Shown here one piece after another: positions 1 to 6,597 of a DNA stretch of 42,874 bases; within the stretch, counting starts at the first letter, position 1, and each line of letters opens with the position of its first letter. Under the pieces are notes generated by a model, which saw nothing but the letters and a program-made list of their open reading frames with translations, searched no databases and was not told the origin of the DNA. The DNA is from Nitrosopumilaceae archaeon (lineage in GTDB: Archaea > Thermoproteota > Nitrososphaeria > Nitrososphaerales > Nitrosopumilaceae). A program made the translations under genes and the position numbers. Where the stretch lies: the NCBI GenBank assembly GCA_900620265.3, contig UYNY03000006.1, positions 1 to 42,874 on the forward strand. The letters are read 5' to 3'.

Positions 1-114
1 TGCGTCATCCTCCTTATGTGACTGCGCATCTCTCTTGCGTTCGTCATGGCCGACCCCCTGCACGGGGGATCTAAAAACCTTTCAACGTGCGCCTTTTTCT
101 TTTGAAAATTAATT

Positions 115-620
115 ATGAGCTGCACTATGGTTGTATCAAAGCTCTCATATGATACGCCGGGCATGAAAGATTTCAAGTGCAACAAGTCCGACATGAGCAT
201 GGAGTCCTATCTGAGGGGCACTGCCCTGGCTGATCAGAGGAAGAGGCGCAGCACCACGTATGTCTGGCATGACGAGAATGGGGTGTTGGCGGGATATGTT
301 ACAATAGCAAGTCACGCGGGCACGTCAAGACGGATCCCGATACGGGCGAATCATATGATGATCCCCTGTCGTTGCTGGATATGATAGCAAGACGGGAGGG
401 ATCCCGTTACAAGGGCACCGGAGCACATATGCCGGATTGGGTGGTCGGGTTTGCCAGAGAAATGTCAGAGTATGTGGGGTGCTCCGGCGTCATGCTGTAC
501 ACCAACAACGACGGAGTGGTCGAATTCTACAGAGGTCGCGGCTTTGAGCTCCTTGGCGATTCCAGCCGCGTCATGTTCTGTGATCTGGGCCCTGTGCACG
601 AGGGCCGGCGCGCCGCCTGA
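115..620 (+). pseudogene. GNAT-family acetyltransferase, frameshifted
   Basis: Two overlapping reading frames together give one GNAT N-acetyltransferase of about 168 residues, the usual length of stand-alone GNAT enzymes including TacT-type toxins. The first frame (115-384) carries the N-terminal part with a Cys-rich start, YLRGTALADQ and GYVTIAS (beta strands before the acetyl-CoA site). From about 303 the next frame continues with SLLDMIARREG, MPDWVVGFAREMSE and the C-terminal hallmark EFYRGRGFELLGDSSRV, ending at 620. The spanned length is one base short of a whole number of codons, so a 1-nt loss (or 2-nt gain) near 300-320 explains the break. The gene lies in AT-richer DNA than its neighbours, suggesting transfer. 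No partner antitoxin is visible before it, but the window starts only 114 nt upstream. The start could instead be the in-frame ATG at 127. Confidence 0.7.
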
Positions 621-998
621 TACCTATGTCCCGGCCGCATTCGTCCGGTTTGCGGCATTGTGGAGCGCGTCCGGCCTTCCACCGCGCGGGGGGGGGGGGC
701 GCGGCCGGCCGTTCCCTGCGGACGCTGTCCGCCGCCGCTGTCCGCCGCCGCGCCGCCGTACGTGTTCCTGGCGCCGACGTAGGCGCGCCTCCGCCTGGTT
801 TGGTCCTCAACCCGTACGACGGGCACCCCCCAAACCGTTCAAGCCCGGCTCCCCATCTCACTGTTCTGGGCCGCCGCCCCCGGCTCCCCCCGGGCCTCTT
901 CCATGCACGCCCCCCGGGGGCCCGGATCCGGGTGATCAGCTAGGATCCACGCCGTGCCCGGCGCAAGCCATTAAAGGGAGAGAGGGCGTGGCGGCCGC
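621..998. other. GC-rich gap without a convincing gene
   Basis: About 380 bases of extreme GC content with a ten-base G run near 689-700 and repeated CCGCCG stretches. Open frames exist on both strands but their translations are Arg/Pro/Gly-rich, as expected from random GC-rich sequence. The only signal recognised is the TATA-like element at its right edge that serves the gene at 999. Confidence 0.6.
969..977 (+). promoter_or_regulatory. TATA box of the secreted protein gene at 999
   Basis: CATTAAAGG is centred 26 nt upstream of the ATG at 999, the spacing expected for a leaderless archaeal transcript. Confidence 0.55.
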
Positions 999-2390
999 AT
1001 GAGGTACGTCTTGCTGGCCGTCGTGGCGGCCGCGGTCATCGCGGGGGCGTACGCGGCGGACCAGCACGCGGACGCGGGGGCCCGCAAGAAGATACACTTT
1101 ACGCAGACGTTCGAGTCGTCCGACGACCCCGGCTCGGACGGCCACATGGCGCTGCTGCTGGCGCCCGGGCACGGGACGCTCTACGTGGGGACGCTGACGT
1201 ACGCGGCGAGCGCGCCGGCGAGCCCCGTGGTGCTGCACGAGCTGGCGCCCGGGGCGGGCGCCGGGCAGCCGACGTGGAGCGCCGACGGGATCACCACCTA
1301 CGCCGCGTCCGTGCTGGGCGCGCGGGAGTCCGGGTCGACGGAGTTCACGGGCGCCGCGCTGGCGCTGCGCTCCGACGCGCCGTTCACGGCCACGGCGAGC
1401 GTGGACGCGTGGACGCGCGGGCAGCCGGCCGAGGTGGCGGTGCAGCCGCGCCCGGAGCCGCCGGAGCCGGAGGTGCGCATCGCGCGGGCAGCCGTCCCGG
1501 CCGTGATCCCGCTCAGCGAGGGGGTGAACGGGGGGAGGATACTGTACGTGATCACGGGCGCGGACGGGCCCGGGCTGGCGTCGGACGTGTCGCGCGCCAC
1601 CGGGTACAACGTGACGGTCTCGGCGGCGCTCGCGCGCGCGCCCGCCGGCTCGGTGCAGGACCTGTACGTCTTTACCAACGGCATCAGGGGCGCGGGGCTG
1701 TACGGGTTCCAGCCGGACGTGCCGTCCGCGAGCCCCGGGGAGACCGGGTACAGCCCGCTTGCGCGCATGGTCGAGGCGGCCTGGAAGAACGGCCAGAAGG
1801 AGTCGCTGCTCGGGAGCGCGGCTGACGTGCGCGAGGCGGCCGAGCGCGGCAGGATCACGCTCGAGGAGCGCGGGATCATCAACGCGCCGCACGTCTCGTG
1901 GCCCGGCGGCATGATGGAGGTGCGCGCGCAGTCCAACTCTACGCGCGTCCCGCACGAGGGCGGGCAGCTGCTCGGGATCGACGGCGGCGAGGCGACGTTC
2001 GTGGCGCGCAGGGCGTGGGGGCCGGACGGCGCGGCAGTCCACTGCGTGACGTTCGGGGTGACGCCGCCGCTGGCGGCCGTCGTGGCGGGCGCCGCGCCGT
2101 CCCCGGCGCTCGAGAACCTTGACGGGATAGCTATCGACGCGTACAGGTTCGCCAACGGGATCGCCGGCGACGGGGCGCTCGGGTTCCAGCCGGACGTCCT
2201 GGGGCCGGGGGACTCGCCGATACTGCGGTTCCACATCGTCGAGTGGCACGACCCCGGGGACGCCCTGCTGCTCGGGGGGGCCGGCGACATCGAGGAGATG
2301 CGCGGCGAGGGGCGCGTGCTGGTGTACCCGGCAAGGCCGCTGAACGAGCCGCACCTTGCAAACTGCCCGGCCGTCCCGACAAACGGATAA
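999..2390 (+). CDS. Secreted protein with two related repeats (DUF7482-like)
   Basis: The 463-residue product begins with a short signal peptide (MRYVLLAVVAAAVIAGAYA) and so is probably exported. A spectrin-like all-beta region of about 150 residues is followed by two copies of a related module. Copy one (about residues 180-320) has ILYVITGADG, YVFTNGIRGAGLYGFQPDV, then LLGSAADVREAAERG and a region ending in WPGG. Copy two (about 325-455) has YRFANGIAGDGALGFQPDV and LLLGGAGDIEEM. The pattern resembles the DUF7482 family of archaeal surface proteins, named from memory; no catalytic function is known to me. The ATG is fixed by the TATA box 26 nt upstream. The stop codon lies inside the TATA element of the following cobJ gene, which suggests separate transcription. 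The codon use is very GC-rich. Confidence 0.75.
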   Translation: MRYVLLAVVAAAVIAGAYAADQHADAGARKKIHFTQTFESSDDPGSDGHMALLLAPGHGTLYVGTLTYAASAPASPVVLHELAPGAGAGQPTWSADGITTYAASVLGARESGSTEFTGAALALRSDAPFTATASVDAWTRGQPAEVAVQPRPEPPEPEVRIARAAVPAVIPLSEGVNGGRILYVITGADGPGLASDVSRATGYNVTVSAALARAPAGSVQDLYVFTNGIRGAGLYGFQPDVPSASPGETGYSPLARMVEAAWKNGQKESLLGSAADVREAAERGRITLEERGIINAPHVSWPGGMMEVRAQSNSTRVPHEGGQLLGIDGGEATFVARRAWGPDGAAVHCVTFGVTPPLAAVVAGAAPSPALENLDGIAIDAYRFANGIAGDGALGFQPDVLGPGDSPILRFHIVEWHDPGDALLLGGAGDIEEMRGEGRVLVYPARPLNEPHLANCPAVPTNG

Positions 2391-2394
2391 ATTG
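2385..2394 (+). promoter_or_regulatory. TATA box of cobJ overlapping the previous stop codon
   Basis: GGATAAATTG is centred 26 nt before the ATG at 2416 and includes the TAA stop (2388-2390) of the upstream gene. Confidence 0.55.
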
Positions 2395-2415
2395 AAACGG
2401 GGGATCCGCGGGCGC

Positions 2416-3243
2416 ATGCCGGGCAAGCTCTACATCGTGGGGGTGGGGCCGGGCCACCACGACCACATGACGTTCCGCGCCAGGCAGGTGATCGACGAGA
2501 GCGACACGATAGTCGGGTACGAGACGTACGTGAACCTGGTCGGGGACCTGATAGGGGGCAAGACCGTCTACAGGTACGCGATGACGCAGGAGGTCGAGCG
2601 CGCAAAGCAGTGCATAGGTCTCGCCGAGGCGGGCGCGACCGTCTCGCTCGTCTCTAGCGGGGATCCGGGCATATACGGGATGGCCGGCCTCATCTACGAG
2701 ACGCTCGTCGAGGGCGGGTGGACGCCGGGGGACGGGCTGCCCGTCGAGATCGTGCCGGGGGTGTCCGCGCTCAACTCGTGCGCCTCGATAGTGGGGTCGC
2801 CGCTGATGGCGGACTTTGCGGTGCTCAGCATGAGCGACCTGCTCGTCCCGTGGGAGGTGATAGCAAGGAGGGTCGAGGCGGCCGCGCGCGGCGACTTTGT
2901 CACGGTGGTGTACAACCCGGCGAGCAAGCGGCGGGTGCAGCAGCTGCGGGACGCGCGGGACATCATGCTGAGGTACAGGGGGCCGCGCACGCCCGTGGCG
3001 ATCATAAAGGGGGCATTCCGCGAGTCAGAGACGGTCGTGATGACCGACCTCGGGTCGCTGCCCGACCACTCTGACAAGCTCGGCATGATAAGCACGGTGA
3101 TAATCGGCAACTCTGCCACGTACACGTACAGGGACCTGATGATAAACCCGCGCGGCTACCAGTCAAAGTACTCGGTCGGGGCCGAGCCTGTCGCGGACGG
3201 GCGCGACGGCGCGGACAAGGGCGTCGGCGACGGCGCCCTTTAG
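2416..3243 (+). CDS. cobJ: Precorrin-3B / cobalt-factor III C17-methyltransferase
   Basis: This 275-residue enzyme is a tetrapyrrole (corrin/porphyrin) methylase of the CobJ/CbiH type, which uses S-adenosylmethionine to methylate C17 and contract the ring during cobalamin synthesis. Visible landmarks are the N-terminal LYIVGVGPGHHDHMTFRA, the DTIVGYETYVNLV stretch, the SAM-binding SSGDPGIYGMAGLIYE, the central EIVPGVSALNSCASIVGSPL, and the C-terminal VVYNPASKRR and TPVAIIKGAFR. The ATG at 2416 was chosen because it gives the standard family N-terminus and sits 26 nt after a TATA box. Its 3' end overlaps the convergent tyrS by 81 bp. No other cobalamin gene is in the window, so it is separated from the rest of the pathway here. 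Confidence 0.93.
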   Translation: MPGKLYIVGVGPGHHDHMTFRARQVIDESDTIVGYETYVNLVGDLIGGKTVYRYAMTQEVERAKQCIGLAEAGATVSLVSSGDPGIYGMAGLIYETLVEGGWTPGDGLPVEIVPGVSALNSCASIVGSPLMADFAVLSMSDLLVPWEVIARRVEAAARGDFVTVVYNPASKRRVQQLRDARDIMLRYRGPRTPVAIIKGAFRESETVVMTDLGSLPDHSDKLGMISTVIIGNSATYTYRDLMINPRGYQSKYSVGAEPVADGRDGADKGVGDGAL

Positions 3244-4164
3244 GTCGCCCGGGTGCAGCCTTTTGGCCGCATAGTCGGACTCGAGCGCGGCGCGGTCCGC
3301 ATACGTGACGTTGCCGCCGAACCTTTCGGGCCTCTCTATGTCCAGCGGGCCGTCGCGCAGCAGGTGCGCCGCGATCGCCAGCACGGGGTTGCCCGCGGTG
3401 GCGCCCGCCTCGCACCACGCGCGGGATATCTTCTTCCTTATCTGCCCGTCAGTATCATGCATGAATATCCCCGACGCGGGATCGGACTTGCTCATCTTGC
3501 CCGCCTTTCCGCCGGCCGGGCCGGACAGGCCGGGGAGCAGCGCGTGGTGGACGGCGACCGGCACCTTCCAGCCCATCTTTGGGAACGCCTCCCTTGCCAG
3601 CATGTGTATCTTGCGCTGGTCGGTGCCGGAGTGCGCGATGTCAATGTCCATCGAGTGCATGTCGGCCGCCTGCATCGGCGGGTAGAGCAGCTTTGAGAGG
3701 GAGACCTTTTCGTCCTCCGACCTGCCCATGATGGTGAGGCACCTTGCGGCCCTGGCAAGGGACATGTGGCCGGCGACGCCGAGGACGCCCTCCCAGTAGG
3801 ACGGGTCCCCCTCGTATAGGCCGGTCCCGGTTATGATCTCGGCGCGGGGGCAGATCATCGAGAACGCGTCGCGGTAGTACCTGGTGGCGCGCGCGATCCT
3901 GTCCCTCTCGCCGCCCAGCTTGTCGTTGATGATAGTGTGCCAGTCGGCGAGGAAGATCGTGCACCTGCAGCCGGCGTCGGCAAAGTCGTTGACCTTTGCG
4001 CCGGCGACCAGCAGGCTGCCAAGGTGCAGGAACCCCGAGACCTCGAGCCCGATATAGTGCCTCGGCGCGCGGGACGAGCCGAGCAGCTCCAGCAGCTCTG
4101 CGCGCGTCACGACCTCCTCTGCGGGGGGCCTTGCTATGAGGTCCGCCCGCGACTCTGCGTCCAA
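3163..4164 (-). CDS. tyrS: Tyrosyl-tRNA synthetase, archaeal type
   Basis: A class I aminoacyl-tRNA synthetase of 333 residues that charges tRNA-Tyr. The HIGH-like motif is in LEVSGFLHLGSLL (about residues 39-51), followed by the Rossmann strand TIFLADWHTIINDKLGG, an AHSGTDQRKIHMLARE segment matching the tyrosine-binding region, and the KMSKS motif in AGKMSKSDPASG near residue 225. Length fits the short archaeal/eukaryal TyrRS lacking the bacterial S4 tail. The start is TTG at 4164; a TATA-like TATAAAGCT (4191-4199) lies about 29 nt upstream. The C-terminal 27 codons overlap cobJ on the opposite strand; the C-terminus still reads as protein (DLKGAVADALVRAVAPVRDR). Confidence 0.95.
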   Translation of the reverse strand: MDAESRADLIARPPAEEVVTRAELLELLGSSRAPRHYIGLEVSGFLHLGSLLVAGAKVNDFADAGCRCTIFLADWHTIINDKLGGERDRIARATRYYRDAFSMICPRAEIITGTGLYEGDPSYWEGVLGVAGHMSLARAARCLTIMGRSEDEKVSLSKLLYPPMQAADMHSMDIDIAHSGTDQRKIHMLAREAFPKMGWKVPVAVHHALLPGLSGPAGGKAGKMSKSDPASGIFMHDTDGQIRKKISRAWCEAGATAGNPVLAIAAHLLRDGPLDIERPERFGGNVTYADRAALESDYAAKRLHPGDLKGAVADALVRAVAPVRDRLGPDRVL

Positions 4165-4190
4165 CGTGCGCGCGCGGCATGGGGAGCGGC

Positions 4191-4199
4191 TATAAAGCT
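4191..4199 (-). promoter_or_regulatory. TATA box of tyrS
   Basis: Read on the minus strand as AGCTTTATA, about 29 nt before the TTG start at 4164. Confidence 0.5.
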
Positions 4200-4254
4200 A
4201 TGCGGGGCGCGCCGTCCCCCGCGGCCCCCCGCGCGGGCGTCCCCGGCGGCGCGG

Positions 4255-4844
4255 TCACCTGTATACCTGGATCCCCATCCTGTGCATGTTCTGTATCACC
4301 CTGTTGAGGCTTATTCCCAGCAGCTCCGCGCCGCGTCCCGAGCTGATCTTTTCCTTTTCGATCAGGGACATTATCAGCGGCTCCATGCTCTTCCTGACGT
4401 TCTCGTACTCTGCCGAGTCCCCTGACAGGCCCGGGAACATGGAATGGATGAATGCCAGCAGCTCATGGTATGACAGGTCGTTCAGCAGCCTCTTGTACTC
4501 CCCCAGGGCGAGCAGGATCTCGCCGTCGATCTTCCCGTGCAGATCCGCGTCAAGGGCCCTGCCGCGGTCCGTGAGTGATATGCTGTTAAAGAACTCGGAC
4601 AGCACGCCCGCGCCCTTTAGGTGCTCGGACTCTTTGTCGAGCACCTCGCTGTACGGCCCGGTGTGGTGCGGGCGGTATCCGAGCCGTATCCGAGCCGGGC
4701 CCCGATCTCCGGCATGTCGTCTGCCAGCAGGAGGAATATCGCCTGCAGCCTGGCCCTCCCGCGGACGGGCCTGCCGTCCATGCCCGCCGGCGCCACCACG
4801 TACCTCTGTATGTCGCTGCAGGGCGCCCCCCCGCGCGCCTCCAT
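4255..4844 (-). pseudogene. Panacea-like / UPF0175-like regulator split by an 11-bp tandem duplication
   Basis: Two frames (4617-4844 and 4255-4644) become one 192-residue protein if one copy of an 11-bp direct repeat (GTATCCGAGCC, 4675-4685 and 4686-4696 on the plus strand) is removed. The joined protein reads ...RARLQAIFLLLADDM, GARLGYRPHHTGPYSEVLDK, HLKGAGVLSE, SLTDRGRALD, a pattern like the Panacea/SocA winged-helix antitoxin domain (residues about 30-110). The C-terminal 45 residues (LIEKEKISSGRGAELLGIS ... MGIQVY) resemble the UPF0175 small helical family. The stretch SYHELLAFIHSMFPG matches DELLADVYSLFPEY of the Panacea-like protein at 30735-31442. It follows the membrane protein at 4846 with a 1-nt gap. 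As read, the gene is disrupted; it could also be phase-variable or a sequencing artefact. Confidence 0.72.
4675..4696. repeat. 11-bp perfect tandem duplication causing a frameshift
   Basis: GTATCCGAGCC occurs twice back to back. Eleven is not a multiple of three, so the second copy shifts the reading frame of the surrounding minus-strand gene. Deleting either copy restores an open frame across the junction. Confidence 0.9.
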
Positions 4845-4845
4845 G

Positions 4846-5415
4846 TCAGCCGCCCCCCTCCAGCGTGGGCTTTCTGGGCCTCGTGCTCAGGTAGAACGCG
4901 TGCGCGCTGATGATGAACGCCGCCAGGAACATCTTTGTCGCGAACACCAGGTTCCACGGCCTCTCGGGGTCGGGGTACGCCACGTACAGCATGTCGATGT
5001 CGGGCACCTGCCCGGCGACGGTCCCGGCCTCTATCTGCGCGTACAGCACGACAAAGTTATAGATCACCTCGTACCCGGTTATTATCGCAAAGCCTAGCAG
5101 CATCATCCTCAGCAGGGCCAGGCGCACCCCGGATATCTTGCCGGCGGTGGTCCGCCTCCACCCGATCCTCGAGACGCAGTACCACCCGATTATGCTGGAG
5201 AAGAACGCCCACGTGGAGACCCGCGCAAAGTTCTCAAACGGGACCACCGTGTTGTGGACGGCCTCGCCCATCACGTAGGTGCCCTCCTCGAGCCACTCGG
5301 CGGTGGTGATGTATGTCCCGTACGCGAACGAGGAGGCCATCACCGCGGCGCAGACGTAGAACACGTACAGGTATACCCGGTAGGCCGGATCCGACCTCTC
5401 GAGGTGCCGCTCCAT
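4846..5415 (-). CDS. Conserved multi-pass membrane protein of unknown function
   Basis: The 189-residue product has about four hydrophobic segments: VYLYVFYVCAAVMASSFAYG (about 14-33), WAFFSSIIGWYCVS (about 69-82), LLRMMLLGFAIITGYEVIY (about 100-118) and LVFATKMFLAAFIISAHAFY (about 157-176). A loop with EWLEEGTYVMGEAVHNT probably faces one side of the membrane. I do not recognise the family. The open frame extends far upstream to 6105, but that part is the shadow of the MtrA-like gene; the ATG at 5415 is preferred because the divergent TATA element at 5438-5447 lies 27 nt upstream. It is followed after 1 nt by the broken Panacea-like gene, so the two were probably one transcript. Confidence 0.8.
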   Translation of the reverse strand: MERHLERSDPAYRVYLYVFYVCAAVMASSFAYGTYITTAEWLEEGTYVMGEAVHNTVVPFENFARVSTWAFFSSIIGWYCVSRIGWRRTTAGKISGVRLALLRMMLLGFAIITGYEVIYNFVVLYAQIEAGTVAGQVPDIDMLYVAYPDPERPWNLVFATKMFLAAFIISAHAFYLSTRPRKPTLEGGG

Positions 5416-5437
5416 GCGGGGCGCCGCCGGGACTGCG

Positions 5438-5447
5438 AATATAAGGG
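5438..5447. promoter_or_regulatory. Single TATA element shared by two divergent leaderless genes
   Basis: AATATAAG and its complement CTTATATT form one element centred at about 5442. It is about 26 nt from the ATG at 5468 on the plus strand and about 27 nt from the ATG at 5415 on the minus strand. Only 52 nt separate the two start codons, and no other AT-rich element is present between them. Confidence 0.65.
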
Positions 5448-5467
5448 CATGTCGGCCCGCGCCCGGC

Positions 5468-5962
5468 ATGCGTGCATACGGGGCCGTCGGGGACGCCCTC
5501 GGCGCCGTCTGCGCCGCCGTGCTGCCCGTCCCGGACGTCATGTACGGCGGGGACCCGGGGTCGCGCGTGGCAGTCTGCACGCTCGGGAGCCACGGGCTGC
5601 TCTCCGGGGTGGGCCGGTCGGACGTCATGGGGCACGTGCGCGTGGCGGCCAGGCTGCTGTCCGAGAACCGCGGGATAGACGGGCTGGTGCGCGCGGCATG
5701 CGGCATGGGGCTGCGCGGGATCGTCGTCTGCGGGAGGGACGTGCGCGGCCACATGCCGGGCCACTCGCTCGTCATGCTGCACAGGAACGGGACGGACGGC
5801 GCGGGCAGGATCATCGGGTCGTCGTCGCCGGACCCGCGCCTGCGGTGCGATCCGGTGCACGTGGCGCACTTTAGGCGGATGATCCTTGAGGACCTGCGCG
5901 GGGTGGAGGACCTTGACATGGTGCGGGATATCAGTAGCCGTCTTGCTGCCTCTTTACGTTGA
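5468..5962 (+). CDS. MtrA-like protein (tetrahydromethanopterin S-methyltransferase subunit A family)
   Basis: This 164-residue protein has the conserved block of the MtrA cytoplasmic domain: VAVCTLGSHGLLSGVG (about 37-52), a helical RVAARLLSENRGIDGLVRAA, and IVVCGRDVRGHMPGHSLVML (about 100-119) followed by HRNGTDGAGRI. In methanogens MtrA carries a corrinoid and transfers methyl groups from methyl-tetrahydromethanopterin to coenzyme M. Here no other mtr subunit is present, the hydrophobic C-terminal membrane anchor of MtrA is missing and the organism is not a methanogen, so a solitary corrinoid- or pterin-linked role is inferred. The ATG at 5468 fits the TATA box about 26 nt upstream. The last 32 bp overlap the convergent dUTPase-like gene. 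Confidence 0.82.
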   Translation: MRAYGAVGDALGAVCAAVLPVPDVMYGGDPGSRVAVCTLGSHGLLSGVGRSDVMGHVRVAARLLSENRGIDGLVRAACGMGLRGIVVCGRDVRGHMPGHSLVMLHRNGTDGAGRIIGSSSPDPRLRCDPVHVAHFRRMILEDLRGVEDLDMVRDISSRLAASLR

Positions 5963-6266
5963 TCCTGTTCTTGCGCCTGTACTCGTCTAGTACGGCGCCC
6001 GGGTCGAGCCCCAGCTCGATTGACGCCTGGATGACAAAGTGCCAGATGTCGATGAGCTCCTCCCTGGCGGCCTCCTCGTCGAACCGGACGGGCGCCTTCC
6101 ACCACTTCCAGCTGGTCGTGCGCTGGAGCTCGACGGCCTCGTGGATTATCGCGGTGCAGAGCGCCGAGACGCGCCCCTCTGCGCCGTCGGGGTACCTGTC
6201 GCCCGCCATGCGCGCGAACTTTTTCTGCAGCTCGAACATCTCGTCTAGCCTGTCAGGCATGCGCAT
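5931..6266 (-). CDS. dUTPase-like all-alpha nucleotide pyrophosphatase
   Basis: The 111-residue product resembles dimeric dUTPase / MazG-type all-alpha NTP pyrophosphatases, which hydrolyse dUTP or other NTPs to the monophosphate and protect DNA from misincorporation. Visible metal-binding pattern: IIHEAVELQRTTSWKWWKAP (Glu-rich helix plus the WKWWK signature of the dimeric dUTPase family, about 40-60), then EEAAREELIDIWHFVIQASI (second E..xxD helix, about 67-87). A downstream basic tail ends in KNRINVKRQQDGY. The start may be ATG at 6266 or 6260; I see no TATA box at the usual distance. The 3' end overlaps the MtrA-like gene by 32 bp. The exact substrate cannot be told from sequence. Confidence 0.85.
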   Translation of the reverse strand: MRMPDRLDEMFELQKKFARMAGDRYPDGAEGRVSALCTAIIHEAVELQRTTSWKWWKAPVRFDEEAAREELIDIWHFVIQASIELGLDPGAVLDEYRRKNRINVKRQQDGY

Positions 6267-6466
6267 GCCACCCCGTCATTGGCTGCGCAGTGCGGCCGCG
6301 CCACGTCCGCCGGCGCGCGCGCCCCGGATCCCCCGCATGTTCGGCGCGCACAGCCCCCGCCTGCGGATCAACGCGGATCGGCGCCGCCGGGACCCCGCCA
6401 ATCCCCGCCCCGGGCCGCGCCCACCTCGTCCATGTCATGGATTTCGTGCCTGTACCCCGGCGATCT

Positions 6467-6476
6467 AGTTATATAT
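6467..6476 (+). promoter_or_regulatory. Strong TATA box upstream of the giant gene
   Basis: TAGTTATATATC is the best TATA match in the 6.3-6.6 kb gap. It predicts a transcript start near 6498, right at the ATG of a 28-codon frame, and therefore a leader of about 100-190 nt before the giant gene. Confidence 0.65.
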
Positions 6477-6498
6477 CATGCCGCGGATAGCCCGGGCC

Positions 6499-6585
6499 AT
6501 GCAATCCAGCATGGGGACTGACCGCCCTGATCGCGCCCGGGGTGGCCCCGGCATGCGCGGGAGAGGGGGTGCGCCCCGAGCGTGA
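6499..6585 (+). CDS. Possible 28-codon leaderless upstream frame
   Basis: An ATG lies 27 nt downstream of the strong TATA box, exactly where leaderless genes of this window start. The frame is Arg/Gly-rich and stops at TGA 6583-6585. It is in the same frame as the giant gene, whose first ATG is 12 nt further on (6598). It could be a leader peptide, an untranslated coincidence, or the broken N-terminus of the giant protein. No family is recognised. Confidence 0.3.
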   Translation: MQSSMGTDRPDRARGGPGMRGRGGAPRA

Positions 6586-6597
6586 TGCCGGTGCAGC

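Larger units (their letters stand above)
6267..6597. other. Intergenic region containing the giant-gene promoter and leader
   Basis: A 331-nt GC-rich stretch. Apart from the TATA element at 6467-6476 and the small leaderless frame at 6499-6585 I see no gene; other open frames translate to Arg/Pro-rich sequence. Confidence 0.6.

Noticed and set aside
936-2426. Long minus-strand frame opposite the secreted protein at 999
   Set aside because: Arg/Pro/His/Val-rich translation typical of the reverse of a GC-rich gene; the plus strand has signal peptide and internal repeats.
5416-6105. N-terminal extension of the membrane protein at 4846-5415
   Set aside because: The extension is antisense to the MtrA-like gene and low in hydrophobic or conserved sequence; promoter spacing supports ATG 5415.
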